Shown: positions 53,768 through 62,036 of the stretch, one piece after another
Layout: every line of letters starts with the position of its first letter
Numbering within the stretch: the stretch's first letter is position 1
Assembly (NCBI GenBank): GCA_025463005.1
Contig: JAOAPR010000041.1
Coordinates: 16,673-80,672, forward strand
Origin: Bryobacterales bacterium
GTDB lineage: Bacteria > Acidobacteriota > Terriglobia > Bryobacterales > Bryobacteraceae
Direction of reading: 5' to 3'
DNA length: 64,000 bases
Translations under genes and position numbers: made by a program
Notes under the pieces: generated by a model
Seen by the model: the letters and a program-made list of their open reading frames with translations, nothing else
The model's database searches: none
Told to the model about the DNA's origin: nothing

Positions 53768-55380
53768 TTCGACGCTCGCTGGTTCTCGCTTCTATCACCG
53801 GATCACTGTGGGCGCAGGTTACGTTCGACCGGATTCTGAACGCCGATAAGGAACCGCAGAACTGGCTGACCTATTCGGGCAACGTCAAGGGCCAGCGGCA
53901 TAGCGGGCTTAAGCAGATCGCGCCGGCGAATGTGAAGAACCTCGAGTTGCAGTGGGTGTGGCAGGCCAAGTCGCTCGAGAAGTTCGAGACCACGGCGCTG
54001 GTGGTGGACGGGGTCCTGTACACCGTGGAGGCGCCCGATACGGTGGTCGCTCTCGACGCGGCTTCGGGACGGATTTTCTGGACGTTTCCGTATACTCCGG
54101 CCGCCGACGCGCGGCCGTGCTGCGGACGAGTGAATCGCGGGCTGGCCATTTTGGGAGATACGCTGTTCCTGGGCACCATCGACGCTCACCTGATCGCACT
54201 CGACGTCAGCACGGGCAAGCCGGTATGGAACACGGCCATTCCGATCCCCGCCGAGACGCCGGATGCCCGGGGGCGTTATGGCGTCACGCACGCTCCCCTG
54301 GTAGTGAAAGATAAAGTGATCGTCGGAACCACGGGCGGTGACGGCGCCATTCGCGGATTCATCGACGCCTACGATGCGAAGACCGGCAAGCAGGCCTGGC
54401 GCTTCTACACGATTCCTGCCGCAGGCGAGCCGGGCAACGATACCTGGCCGTCGGGCGACCGGTGGAAGACCGGAGGCGGCGCGGTGTGGAACGCAGGCGC
54501 CTATGATCCCGAGACGAATCTCACGTTCTGGGGGATCGGGAATCCGAGCGAGTCACATAATCCGGACCGCCGCGTCGGCGACAACCTGTACACCGATTCG
54601 GTGGTGGCGCTCGATGCCGACACTGGAAAGCTCAAGTGGTATTACCAGTTCACGCCGCACGACGACATGGATTGGGACTCGACGCAGGTCCCGGTGCTGG
54701 CCGATATCGACTGGCAAGGCCGCCCGCGCAAGGTGATGCTATGGGCAAATCGCAACGGCATCATGTATGTGCTGGATCGAACCAGCGGGCAATTTCTGAA
54801 GGGCCAGCCGTTCGTGAAGGTGAACTGGCTGAGCGGCTTCGACGAAAAGGGCCGGCCGATGCGCGTGCCGGGCAAGGTCGCGAGCGAAGAGGGCAGCCTG
54901 ATCTATCCGACGGTGCTGGGAGCAACCAATTGGTACCCGCCGTCATTTAGCCCGAGCACCGGGCTGTTCTACATCGCCGGGTGGGAAAACGCTGGAACGA
55001 TCAACTACCCAGGGCGGCGTTCGACGGACCTGGGCATCACGCCGATGGCGGATGTGAAGCTGCTACCGAACCTCAGAACCGACGACGAGGGCTTTGGTAT
55101 TGTGCGCGCGTTTGATCCGAAAACGGGCGACCGCAAGTGGGAGTACAAGATGGGCGATACCACCTGGGGCGGCGTGCTCACCACGGCGTCGGATCTGCTC
55201 TTCAGCGGCGGACGCGACGGTCATTTCCTGGCGTTGAACGCGCGAACCGGAGAATTGCTCTGGAAGGCGTCGCTGGGTGGTCAGATCAATAGCGGCGCGA
55301 TGAGTTATTCAGTGAACGGAAAGCAGTACATCACGGTCGCCGCGGGAACGTCGCTGTTCGCGTTTGCGTTGCGGGAATAG
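53764..55380 (+). CDS. PQQ-dependent alcohol dehydrogenase, lanthanide-type signature
   Basis: 538-aa periplasmic quinoprotein (signal MIRRSLVLASITGSLWAQ) with eight W-type propeller blades. The vicinal disulfide C119-C120 (ARPCCGRVNRG) and N260 (GIGNPSE) are in place. The catalytic Asp falls in TPHDDMDWDS: D303, with D305 two residues on, the extra acid that marks lanthanide-dependent enzymes. The metal-binding Glu of methanol dehydrogenases is Asp here (TTGGDGAIRG, D193). No heme domain is fused; the cytochrome gene overlaps by 4 bp. Substrate unknown. Confidence 0.87.
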   Translation: MIRRSLVLASITGSLWAQVTFDRILNADKEPQNWLTYSGNVKGQRHSGLKQIAPANVKNLELQWVWQAKSLEKFETTALVVDGVLYTVEAPDTVVALDAASGRIFWTFPYTPAADARPCCGRVNRGLAILGDTLFLGTIDAHLIALDVSTGKPVWNTAIPIPAETPDARGRYGVTHAPLVVKDKVIVGTTGGDGAIRGFIDAYDAKTGKQAWRFYTIPAAGEPGNDTWPSGDRWKTGGGAVWNAGAYDPETNLTFWGIGNPSESHNPDRRVGDNLYTDSVVALDADTGKLKWYYQFTPHDDMDWDSTQVPVLADIDWQGRPRKVMLWANRNGIMYVLDRTSGQFLKGQPFVKVNWLSGFDEKGRPMRVPGKVASEEGSLIYPTVLGATNWYPPSFSPSTGLFYIAGWENAGTINYPGRRSTDLGITPMADVKLLPNLRTDDEGFGIVRAFDPKTGDRKWEYKMGDTTWGGVLTTASDLLFSGGRDGHFLALNARTGELLWKASLGGQINSGAMSYSVNGKQYITVAAGTSLFAFALRE

Positions 55381-55490
55381 GAGCGGGCATGCCCGGACCC
55401 CCTTGCTCTTTGGCGGCTTCCAGCCATTCCGAAATCACGGTTTCTGCGTTCGCAACAGCCTCCTATCGGGTGGGCCCATCAACCGCGCAG

Positions 55491-55531
55491 GTGTCGAGAA
55501 GAGTCTCGACACGGCACGCAAGAGTGCGTGC
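55491..55531. repeat. Twin hairpins with identical loops
   Basis: Two perfect hairpins one base apart: 9-bp arms GTGTCGAGA at 55491-55499/55504-55512 and 7-bp arms GCACGCA at 55514-55520/55525-55531. Both have the same loop AGAG. They lie in the 161-bp gap between convergent stops and may end both transcripts. A 12-bp palindrome is also present at 55384-55395. The paired design suggests a dispersed repeat rather than a plain terminator. Confidence 0.6.
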
Positions 55532-55541
55532 GCCACATCGT

Positions 55542-57509
55542 CTATCTCGGTCCGTAATGCGGGACCGGACGGCCGACCTCTAGCGCCCCCAGATCAGGGG
55601 CGCGGCCGGTGAAATCGTCGTTTACCCCGCTTAGCCGAATCCCGGCGTCCACCGGCGCCGATCCGGGCCGCAGTTGAAAATCGAAATCCGCGGGCTTGTA
55701 GAGCGTCCGCGGATCGGGACCGGGAGGCGTTACCTTCTGGAAGACATCGTAGTCCACCATCACGCTGTGGCGATCCTGCCCGGTAGCCTCGCTATATTCC
55801 TTGAGGGTTTTAAAACGCCTCTGCTCCCTGGATTTCGCTTCGAGCTGGTTCTGCTGCTGCATCGCGAGTTTGCCGATTTCGCCCGGGAAATTCGCACGCA
55901 TGGAAAACGGCGGCGTACTCCATTCGAAAGAAAACTCCGCGCCTTCATTGACGCGAAACCCGTTGTAGTCCGAATCGGAATAATTCGTATTGGATTCGAC
56001 AGCGAAGGTTTCGAGCGTCTCGCTTTTCCCCAGCACCAGGTTGTTGCGATAGTGCACATTGGAAACCGCCAACAGCATAGGTTTGATCGGGGCAAGAAAC
56101 GTATTGTGGTACACGACAATTCCGGCCGATGACGCGGTGAACTTCACTGCCCCGCCCTCCGGCGCGTGATACACGATGTTGCGGATGAAGTACACCGGCC
56201 CGCCGAACATCGGCTGCACGCTCAGCGCGCGATGCCCGTGGTTGAAGCAGCGATTGCGCAAGATGCGGATATTGTGCGCGCCGCCGTCGCTTTCGATGCA
56301 GTTGTCCTCCACATTGCTGATGTCGTTGTTATAGAAATCGATCGAAACCGGCAGCCGGTCCGGGATTACGTTGGGAGCGCCGTCCGGGTTTCCATAAGTG
56401 GCGATGTCGATTCCATCGTGAAATTGCGTAACGCGGTTAAAGGCCACAACGTGTCCCTGTCCGTAAACCTTTACCGCATATTCGGACACAAGCTTGGCCC
56501 CGAACTCCGGAAGATTCTGCCATGTGCGTCCAGTGAAGCCCACCAGAATATCCGGCCGGAACTTGCCGACAAACGTATTATCGGCGATGTAGAAGTCCTT
56601 TGATCCGGACCAGTCCGAATAGACGCCCCGCCCGATATTTTCGAGCTTGCAGTTCTTGATGGTGATGCCGCTCGCGCCGGCGATGTTTTTGTAACCCGCC
56701 CAGAAAGCGAGCTAGGTATTGCGAATCGTAAGGCCCTCGAAGTAGTTGTAATTCGCGGCCATCAGGTTGAACAGATTGTACGCGCCATCTCCGTCGAAAA
56801 TAGCCTCGCCGTCCCCCGCTCCCTTGATGACGATGGGCTTCTCAGCGGTCCCGCTCTGGGTCAGAAAATACGTGCCGCTGGAGATAGTACCCAGCGGGCC
56901 GCCATATTTGTAGCGGTCGTCTTTATACACGCCGGCGTGTACCAGAATCGTGTCACCAGGCTGCACGCGAGCTGGGTAGCTGTTGAAATAATCGGCGCCC
57001 GATGAGCCCTCATAGTACGCTCCCAGCAGCCCGGTGAACGCAGGTTGCTGCTTCTGGCCGCTGAAGCCGGGCGGATACACGTGATACACGTTGCCGCCTG
57101 AGGCCGGCTTTGGTTCGGGACGCGTGTGGATCGTGACGATATTCTCCGCCTTGCCGTCGACACCGTCGGGATCAGCGAGCACCAGGCGACACTCGTAATC
57201 CGTTCCCGGCTCGAGATCGAAAATGCTGCCGGCGAACATGTTCGGCACGATATACTGCAGCGAATTTTCGTTGATTCGTTCGTGATCCAGGCGCAGCAGC
57301 GGAAGTCCTTCTTTCCATGCCTGCTCGCCCTTCTTGCGGTAAAACACCGAGACGGCGGCGTTGTGGTTGTCATCGCCGTCGATCTTCCATTCAAAACCCA
57401 GGGAAATGAGCGTCGGACGCTCGGCGATGAACTCGCCGGAGGTGGTCCGGTTCGCCGCTTGGAGCGAGAACGTAAAAAGCAGCAGGCCTAGGACGATGCT
57501 GGTGCGCAT
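55542..57509 (-). pseudogene. Right-handed beta-helix protein gene broken by an in-frame amber codon
   Basis: An exported parallel beta-helix (pectate-lyase/carbohydrate-binding style) of ~655 codons. Signal MRTSIVLGLLLFTFSLQA; N-terminal Fn3-like part (FDLEPGTDYECRLVLADPDG); helix repeats begin near residue 200 (PGDTILVHAGVYKDDRYKYG, KPIVIKGAGDGEAIFDGDG). At 56712-56714 a TAG interrupts the frame between LTIRNT and LAFWAGYKN. Reading then continues in the same frame, with intact repeats, to 55542 (GITIKNCKLENIGRGVYSDW, NRCFNHGHRALSVQ). A recent nonsense mutation, an assembly error or readthrough are all possible. Without readthrough only a 265-aa fragment is made. Confidence 0.8.
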
Positions 57510-57545
57510 AGCACCGTCGATTCTACCACTTGAGTAGTATTAAGT

Positions 57546-58526
57546 ATGCGTTTTGCCGCAATGTTAGTGAGTCTCTCGGGCTTGGCTTCGGCGCAAACCG
57601 GCAGCGTCAACGGAAATGTCACCGATCCGAACGGCGACGGGGTTCCCACCGCGCAGATTCAAGCCAAGAACACGGCCACCGGAATGGTTTACCAAGGTGT
57701 GAGCGCGGCCAAAGGCAACTTCACGATCCCGCGTCTTCCGGCGGGAACGTACGACATCACGGTTCCTCCCATCGGATTCTCATTTCCCAAGTACGAGCAC
57801 AAGGGCGTCGCGGTTCAAGCGGGGCAGACAGCGCGTTTCGATATCCACCTGGAATGGGGCGGGAATCTGGGTACGCCCGGCGACGACTTCTCGCTCGTGC
57901 TGAAAATGCGTAGCAAGGGTCCGGCCGCGGGACCATCCCCGCGGGGGCGCGATGGCAAAATCGATTTTTCGGGTGTGTGGATCGGAAATGCACCGGATGT
58001 GGATACTCCCGAGTTGCTGCCCTGGGCGGAAGCGGTAACCAAACAACGGCGAGCGAAGGGAAGCGGGAACCCGGGGGAATCCTGCCTACCCGGAGACGTA
58101 TTCCTAGTGTCTCCGTTCATTTACAAAATCATTCAAACGCCCGCGGTGATGGCGATCTTGTGGGAAGGAAACGTACCAGGAATAGTCCAGATTTTTCTCG
58201 ACGGGCGTGCTCACTCGCAGAATGCCTTTCCAAGCTGGATGGGCGACTCGATCGGTCGGTGGGATCGCGACACGCTGGTGGTGGACACAGTAGGCTTCAA
58301 CGACCAAAGTTGGATCCGCGCTTTCCCGCACACCGAGATGCTGCACGTAGTCCAGCGCTACAGCCGGCCGAATAAGGGTCGCCTGGAGAAGGAGGTCACG
58401 ATCGAAGACTCAGGGACGTTTACCAAACCTTGGAAGATGCGCACGGGCTGGGATCTGGCGCCAGGCGAAGAAGTCAAAGAGTACATCTGCAACGAGAATG
58501 AGAAGGACGTCCCGCACATGAAGTGA
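57546..58526 (+). CDS. PDLSGIW-family protein with carboxypeptidase-regulatory domain
   Basis: 326 aa with a short signal (MLVSLSGLASAQ). Residues 17-105 are a carboxypeptidase-regulatory beta-sandwich (TGSVNGNVTDPNGDGVP, FTIPRLPAGTYDITVPPIGF). Residues ~135-326 are the PDLSGIW module in a diverged form: DGKIDFSGVWIGN, FLDGRAHSQNAF, GDSIGRWDRDTLVVDTVGF, MLHVVQRYSRPNKG. First gene of the second cluster; this domain fusion is not seen in its three relatives. Confidence 0.78.
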   Translation: MRFAAMLVSLSGLASAQTGSVNGNVTDPNGDGVPTAQIQAKNTATGMVYQGVSAAKGNFTIPRLPAGTYDITVPPIGFSFPKYEHKGVAVQAGQTARFDIHLEWGGNLGTPGDDFSLVLKMRSKGPAAGPSPRGRDGKIDFSGVWIGNAPDVDTPELLPWAEAVTKQRRAKGSGNPGESCLPGDVFLVSPFIYKIIQTPAVMAILWEGNVPGIVQIFLDGRAHSQNAFPSWMGDSIGRWDRDTLVVDTVGFNDQSWIRAFPHTEMLHVVQRYSRPNKGRLEKEVTIEDSGTFTKPWKMRTGWDLAPGEEVKEYICNENEKDVPHMK

Positions 58527-58618
58527 AGGGTACGTAGCGGTGGATCGCCTTGACTCTGAAGCTCTTGTGCAGTAACATCTTAGCCGTGCCGCGGGCACGT
58601 TCAGGAGAGTCTCTTCCG

Positions 58619-59428
58619 ATGCGAAATTGGATTTCGGCCGCCATGGCAGCGGCCGCGTTGTTGATGCTGACGGCAATCCCAACCCCCAGCCAGACCCAGC
58701 AGACGTACAAGGCGCCCAAGGCAGCCGACGGCCATCCCGACCTGGGCGGAATTTGGGAGTACATGGGTACGGCCAATTGGGACCTCCAGGATCATCCGGC
58801 GCAGGCTGGTCCGCTATGGCAACTGGGAGCGATCGGCGCAGCGCCTGCCGGACAAAGCGTAGTCGAAGGCGGCGAGATTCCCTATCTCCCTGCGGCGGCG
58901 GCGAAAAAGAAGCAGAATTTCGCGAACCGTCGCACTCTTGATCCGGAAGCGAAGTGCTATCTGCCGGGCATTCCTCGCGCAAACTACATGCCTTATCCCT
59001 TCCAGATCGTGCAATCGCCTCGCGGGATCCTGTTTGTATACGAGTACGCCACCGCGAACCGCATGGTCAACATGGGGAAGGCGCAGGAGGCCGGTTCCGA
59101 TTCATGGATGGGAACCAACAACGGGCGTTGGGAGGGCGACACGCTGGTGGTGGACGTCACCGGCCTGAACGGCCTGGCATGGTTTGACCGCGCCGGCGAT
59201 TTCGCCAGCAACAAGCTCCACGTAGTGGAGCGCTTCACGCGCGCGAGTCCGTATCACATCAACTACGAGGCCACGATCGAAGATCCATCGGTCTTCTCGC
59301 GATCCTGGAAGATCAGTCTGCCGCTGTACAAGAGAATGGAAAAGAACGCGCAATTGCTGGAGTTCAAATGCGTGGAGTTCGCCGAAGAGTTGCTGTACGG
59401 AGAGTTCAAGAAACAACCTGCCAAGTAA
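58619..59428 (+). CDS. PDLSGIW-family exported protein
   Basis: 269 aa from ATG 58619, with AGGAGAG 10-11 nt upstream; the longer frame to 58550 is rejected. Signal MAAAALLMLTAIPTPSQ. Motifs: ADGHPDLGGIWEYMGT, CYLPGIPRANYMPYPFQIVQ, GTNNGRWEGDTLVVDVTGL, LHVVERFTRASPYHINYEAT and a C-terminal FKCVEFAEELLYG. Closest in outline to the 52369 protein. The DUF6152 gene follows after 10 bp. Confidence 0.78.
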   Translation: MRNWISAAMAAAALLMLTAIPTPSQTQQTYKAPKAADGHPDLGGIWEYMGTANWDLQDHPAQAGPLWQLGAIGAAPAGQSVVEGGEIPYLPAAAAKKKQNFANRRTLDPEAKCYLPGIPRANYMPYPFQIVQSPRGILFVYEYATANRMVNMGKAQEAGSDSWMGTNNGRWEGDTLVVDVTGLNGLAWFDRAGDFASNKLHVVERFTRASPYHINYEATIEDPSVFSRSWKISLPLYKRMEKNAQLLEFKCVEFAEELLYGEFKKQPAK

Positions 59429-59438
59429 GGAGAGCTGC

Positions 59439-59861
59439 ATGAAGAAAACACTGTGGGCTGTGAGTATCTGCGCGGGACTGCTGGTGGCCGCTTCGGCGCC
59501 GGCGTGGGCGCACCATGCGTTCCAGGCGGAATTCGACCAGCGCAAGCCTATCAAGCTGGAAGGCAAAGTCACCGACATGGAGTGGATCAACCCGCATGCC
59601 TGGATCCACATCGACGTGAAGAATCCGGACGGCACTGTGACCAACTGGATGGTGGAGTGCGGCAGCCCGAACATCATGCTGCGACGCGGATTCACCAAGC
59701 GGTCGCTTGAAACCGGCACTGATATCGTGGTGCAGGGGTATCAGGCCAAAAACGGATCGCTGCGGGCCAACGGCAGTAGCGTGACGTTCGCGGACGGGAA
59801 GAAGCTGTTCGTCGGCGGTTCGAACCCCGATCTGCCGGAGAACGATCAAAAGAAGCAATAG
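59439..59861 (+). CDS. DUF6152-like exported protein, mature N-terminus His-His
   Basis: 140 aa. Signal ICAGLLVAASAPAWA followed by HHAFQAEFDQRKPIKL, again giving His-His at the mature start. Shared core with the 51968 protein: GKVTDMEWINPHAWIHI, WMVECGSPNIML, GYQAKNGSLRAN, VTFADGKKLF. Tightly packed between two PDLSGIW genes (10 and 9 bp), which supports joint function. Confidence 0.8.
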   Translation: MKKTLWAVSICAGLLVAASAPAWAHHAFQAEFDQRKPIKLEGKVTDMEWINPHAWIHIDVKNPDGTVTNWMVECGSPNIMLRRGFTKRSLETGTDIVVQGYQAKNGSLRANGSSVTFADGKKLFVGGSNPDLPENDQKKQ

Positions 59862-59870
59862 GAGGGCCGC

Positions 59871-60911
59871 ATGATACGACTGGCGTTGACCGCGATCATA
59901 TTGGCGGCGGTACCGCTGGCGGCGCAGACGGCCAAGCCCGCGGCTAAATCGAGCAAAGGGTACACCGCCCCCAAGACAGCTTGGGGCGATCCCGATTTAC
60001 AGGGACAATGGCCGGCCACGGCCAATATCCCCATGCAGCGTCCGGCGAACCTCGGCGAGCGGGCAACACTCACTCCAGAGGAGCTGAAGCAACGCGAGTC
60101 CCAAGCGGCGCGCGCGGCCGAGGCCGACAGCGAGGAGTTCGCCTCTTCGGATACCTCGGTGAGCATCAATCCGCCGGGATATTGGGTGGAGCGCGGCAAG
60201 CCGCACGCCCAAGCGTCGCTGGTCGTGGATCCGCCTAACGGCAGAATTCCGCCGCTGACGCCGGAGGGCCAGGCTTATGCCAAGAGCCTGCGGAACGGGC
60301 TCGGACCGGGCAGCCATTTTCCGGATAAGGTCGATACCTGGGAAGACTTCGATTTCTACAGCCGCTGCATTACGCGCGGTCTGGTGAGCAGCATGTTGCC
60401 GACGCTCTACAATTTCGGCAACGAAATCGTACAGGCTCCGGGATACGTCGTGATTCGCAATGAAATGATCCACGAGACGCGCGTGATCCCGCTCGATGGG
60501 CGGCCGCATGTCGGGAAGGCCCTGCAAACCTATATCGGCGATTCACGCGGCCATTGGGAAGGCGACACCCTGGTGGTGGAAACCACGAATCTGAACAACA
60601 AAACCGGCACGGGCGGCGGCTTCTTCAGCGACGTCGCGGTCCTGACGGAGCGGTTCCGGCGCATCGCCAAAGACGAGCTGAGCTACGACCTGACCGTCAA
60701 CGATCCCAAGACTTGGACCAAGCCGTTCACCATCCACATGCCGTACAAAGAGGATCCCAACTACACCATTTACGAGTACGCCTGTCACGAAGGCAACTAC
60801 ATGATGATCGACGCCCTCACCGGGGCTCGCGTTCTGGAGAAGGAAGGCGTGAACGTGAAGGTCGACAACAACAACTTCGTGCGGCCCGTGGGTGAGGCTC
60901 CTAAGAAGTAA
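59871..60911 (+). CDS. PDLSGIW-family exported protein, long form
   Basis: 346 aa, signal LTAIILAAVPLAAQ, GGAGGG Shine-Dalgarno. Motifs: WGDPDLQGQWPATANIPM, SRCITRGLVSSMLPTLYNF (Cys-containing), RVIPLDGRPHVGKALQTYIG, GDSRGHWEGDTLVVETTNL, LTERFRRIAKDELSYDLTVN and IYEYACHEGNYMMIDALTGA. Extra length lies in an N-terminal insert at about residues 50-115. Ends the second operon; the stop is followed at once by a long imperfect palindrome. Confidence 0.78.
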   Translation: MIRLALTAIILAAVPLAAQTAKPAAKSSKGYTAPKTAWGDPDLQGQWPATANIPMQRPANLGERATLTPEELKQRESQAARAAEADSEEFASSDTSVSINPPGYWVERGKPHAQASLVVDPPNGRIPPLTPEGQAYAKSLRNGLGPGSHFPDKVDTWEDFDFYSRCITRGLVSSMLPTLYNFGNEIVQAPGYVVIRNEMIHETRVIPLDGRPHVGKALQTYIGDSRGHWEGDTLVVETTNLNNKTGTGGGFFSDVAVLTERFRRIAKDELSYDLTVNDPKTWTKPFTIHMPYKEDPNYTIYEYACHEGNYMMIDALTGARVLEKEGVNVKVDNNNFVRPVGEAPKK

Positions 60912-60912
60912 C

Positions 60913-61000
60913 AAAAACGGGGACAGCCAGCCGATTTCGGCTAGCCGCGCAAGTCAGGCGCCATGCTCGTTCTTCGAAATCGGAGGCAGTCCCCATTTTT
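60913..61000. repeat. 88-bp imperfect palindrome (REP/MITE-like) and bidirectional terminator
   Basis: Outer arms 60913-60928 and 60985-61000 are 16 bp with two mismatches (AAAAACGGGGACAGCC against AAAAATGGGGACTGCC when folded). Inner arms 60931-60939 and 60975-60983 (CCGATTTCG) are perfect. The centre is ~35 bp. Each strand ends in five Ts, so it can stop transcription from both convergent genes. The GGGGAC...GTCCCC ends recall repeats mobilised by REP-associated tyrosine transposases; no such transposase is in the window. Confidence 0.7.
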
Positions 61001-61004
61001 CTGC

Positions 61005-61997
61005 TTAGTCCCAGTAGACGAACGCCATCGCGTTGCCGGTTCCGGCTTCCGAGCGATAGCAGGGGACGTAATCGACCTTGTGGTATTTCCGGCCGGCTGC
61101 GTTCATGGCGGCGATCACCGGATACCAGTTTTTGGTCTCCGCGGTCCCGACCTTGAAGACGTTCTCGGGGATTCTTTCGAGCGCGGCCTCGTCGCCCTTT
61201 TCCATGGCGTCGAGAATGGTCTTGTCCAGATCCTCGTCGATCACGAAATGCGTTAATCCGCCGGAGGCCATGATCGCGACGCGGCCGTAACCCTTGAAAT
61301 TCTTGACTGCGCGATACAGCGCATGCCCGAACTGCAGGCAGCGCGCGTTCTTGGGTACGTTGTGGGGGAAATGGACGTTCAGGATGATCGGCACACTGGG
61401 CGGAGGCGTGTCACCGAGGATGGAGTGATACAGAAACCCGTAGGCATGCGGGATCCCGCCGCGCGGCGCAGCCTTGGGAGTAATGTCGGATTGCGCCAGG
61501 TCGAAGTTCTCGGCGGCCAGGGAATCCAGAATATGATCCGCCAGCTCCGACGCTCCCGGATAGGTCGCGCCCTCTTCCGGCGAATTGCCAGGCTCGGCGA
61601 TGTTCAGGCCCGGAGCGTCCTCATGGAGGTGTTGTACGTTCTTGATCTGGGGGCCGCGATAGACGGTGATCGAGGGCGTAAGACCTTCATCGAAGAATTC
61701 GCGCTGGTCGTTGCCAAGAATAATCACAGCTTCAGGCGCGGTCTCTTTGAACTTCTTGCCGAGCACTTCCATCGCCCGCCGGCACTGCTGGAAACGCTCG
61801 CGCCGGACCTCGACCGTGGTCTGATCGGCAAACCCCGGCGCACGTAACTTCATCAAACCTTCGAAGTCGTAAGTCTTGCCGCGGAACCAATGCTTCTTGT
61901 TCTCGCGATCGGCTTTCGCGCGCAGATCCCATTGCTCAGGGGGCGTGGACAACAGGGGCCCGTGAGACGATCCAATACCCAGTACGATTTCCGCCAT
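61005..61997 (-). CDS. LigB-like (DODA-type) extradiol dioxygenase, unusual ligand
   Basis: 330 aa, class III extradiol dioxygenase superfamily (LigB/gallate dioxygenase-like), which opens catecholic rings with Fe(II). H12 (IGSSHGPLLS), H184 (GIPHAYGF) and the SGGLTHFVIDEDLD segment with a candidate acidic ligand are visible. Where LigB has a ligand His in an NDH motif, this protein reads ILGNDQREFF, with Q98. It may be a subfamily with altered iron binding or a non-oxygenase. It starts 39 bp after the binding-protein gene and is probably co-transcribed. Confidence 0.75.
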   Translation of the reverse strand: MAEIVLGIGSSHGPLLSTPPEQWDLRAKADRENKKHWFRGKTYDFEGLMKLRAPGFADQTTVEVRRERFQQCRRAMEVLGKKFKETAPEAVIILGNDQREFFDEGLTPSITVYRGPQIKNVQHLHEDAPGLNIAEPGNSPEEGATYPGASELADHILDSLAAENFDLAQSDITPKAAPRGGIPHAYGFLYHSILGDTPPPSVPIILNVHFPHNVPKNARCLQFGHALYRAVKNFKGYGRVAIMASGGLTHFVIDEDLDKTILDAMEKGDEAALERIPENVFKVGTAETKNWYPVIAAMNAAGRKYHKVDYVPCYRSEAGTGNAMAFVYWD

Positions 61998-62036
61998 ATG
62001 TGAATCTTGAGTGTACTACTCCTTGAAAGCCGTCAT

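Noticed and set aside
55364..55612. A short plus-strand frame across the twin-hairpin region
   Set aside because: It starts inside the PQQ-dehydrogenase gene and reads through palindromic DNA; the sequence is explained by the repeat.
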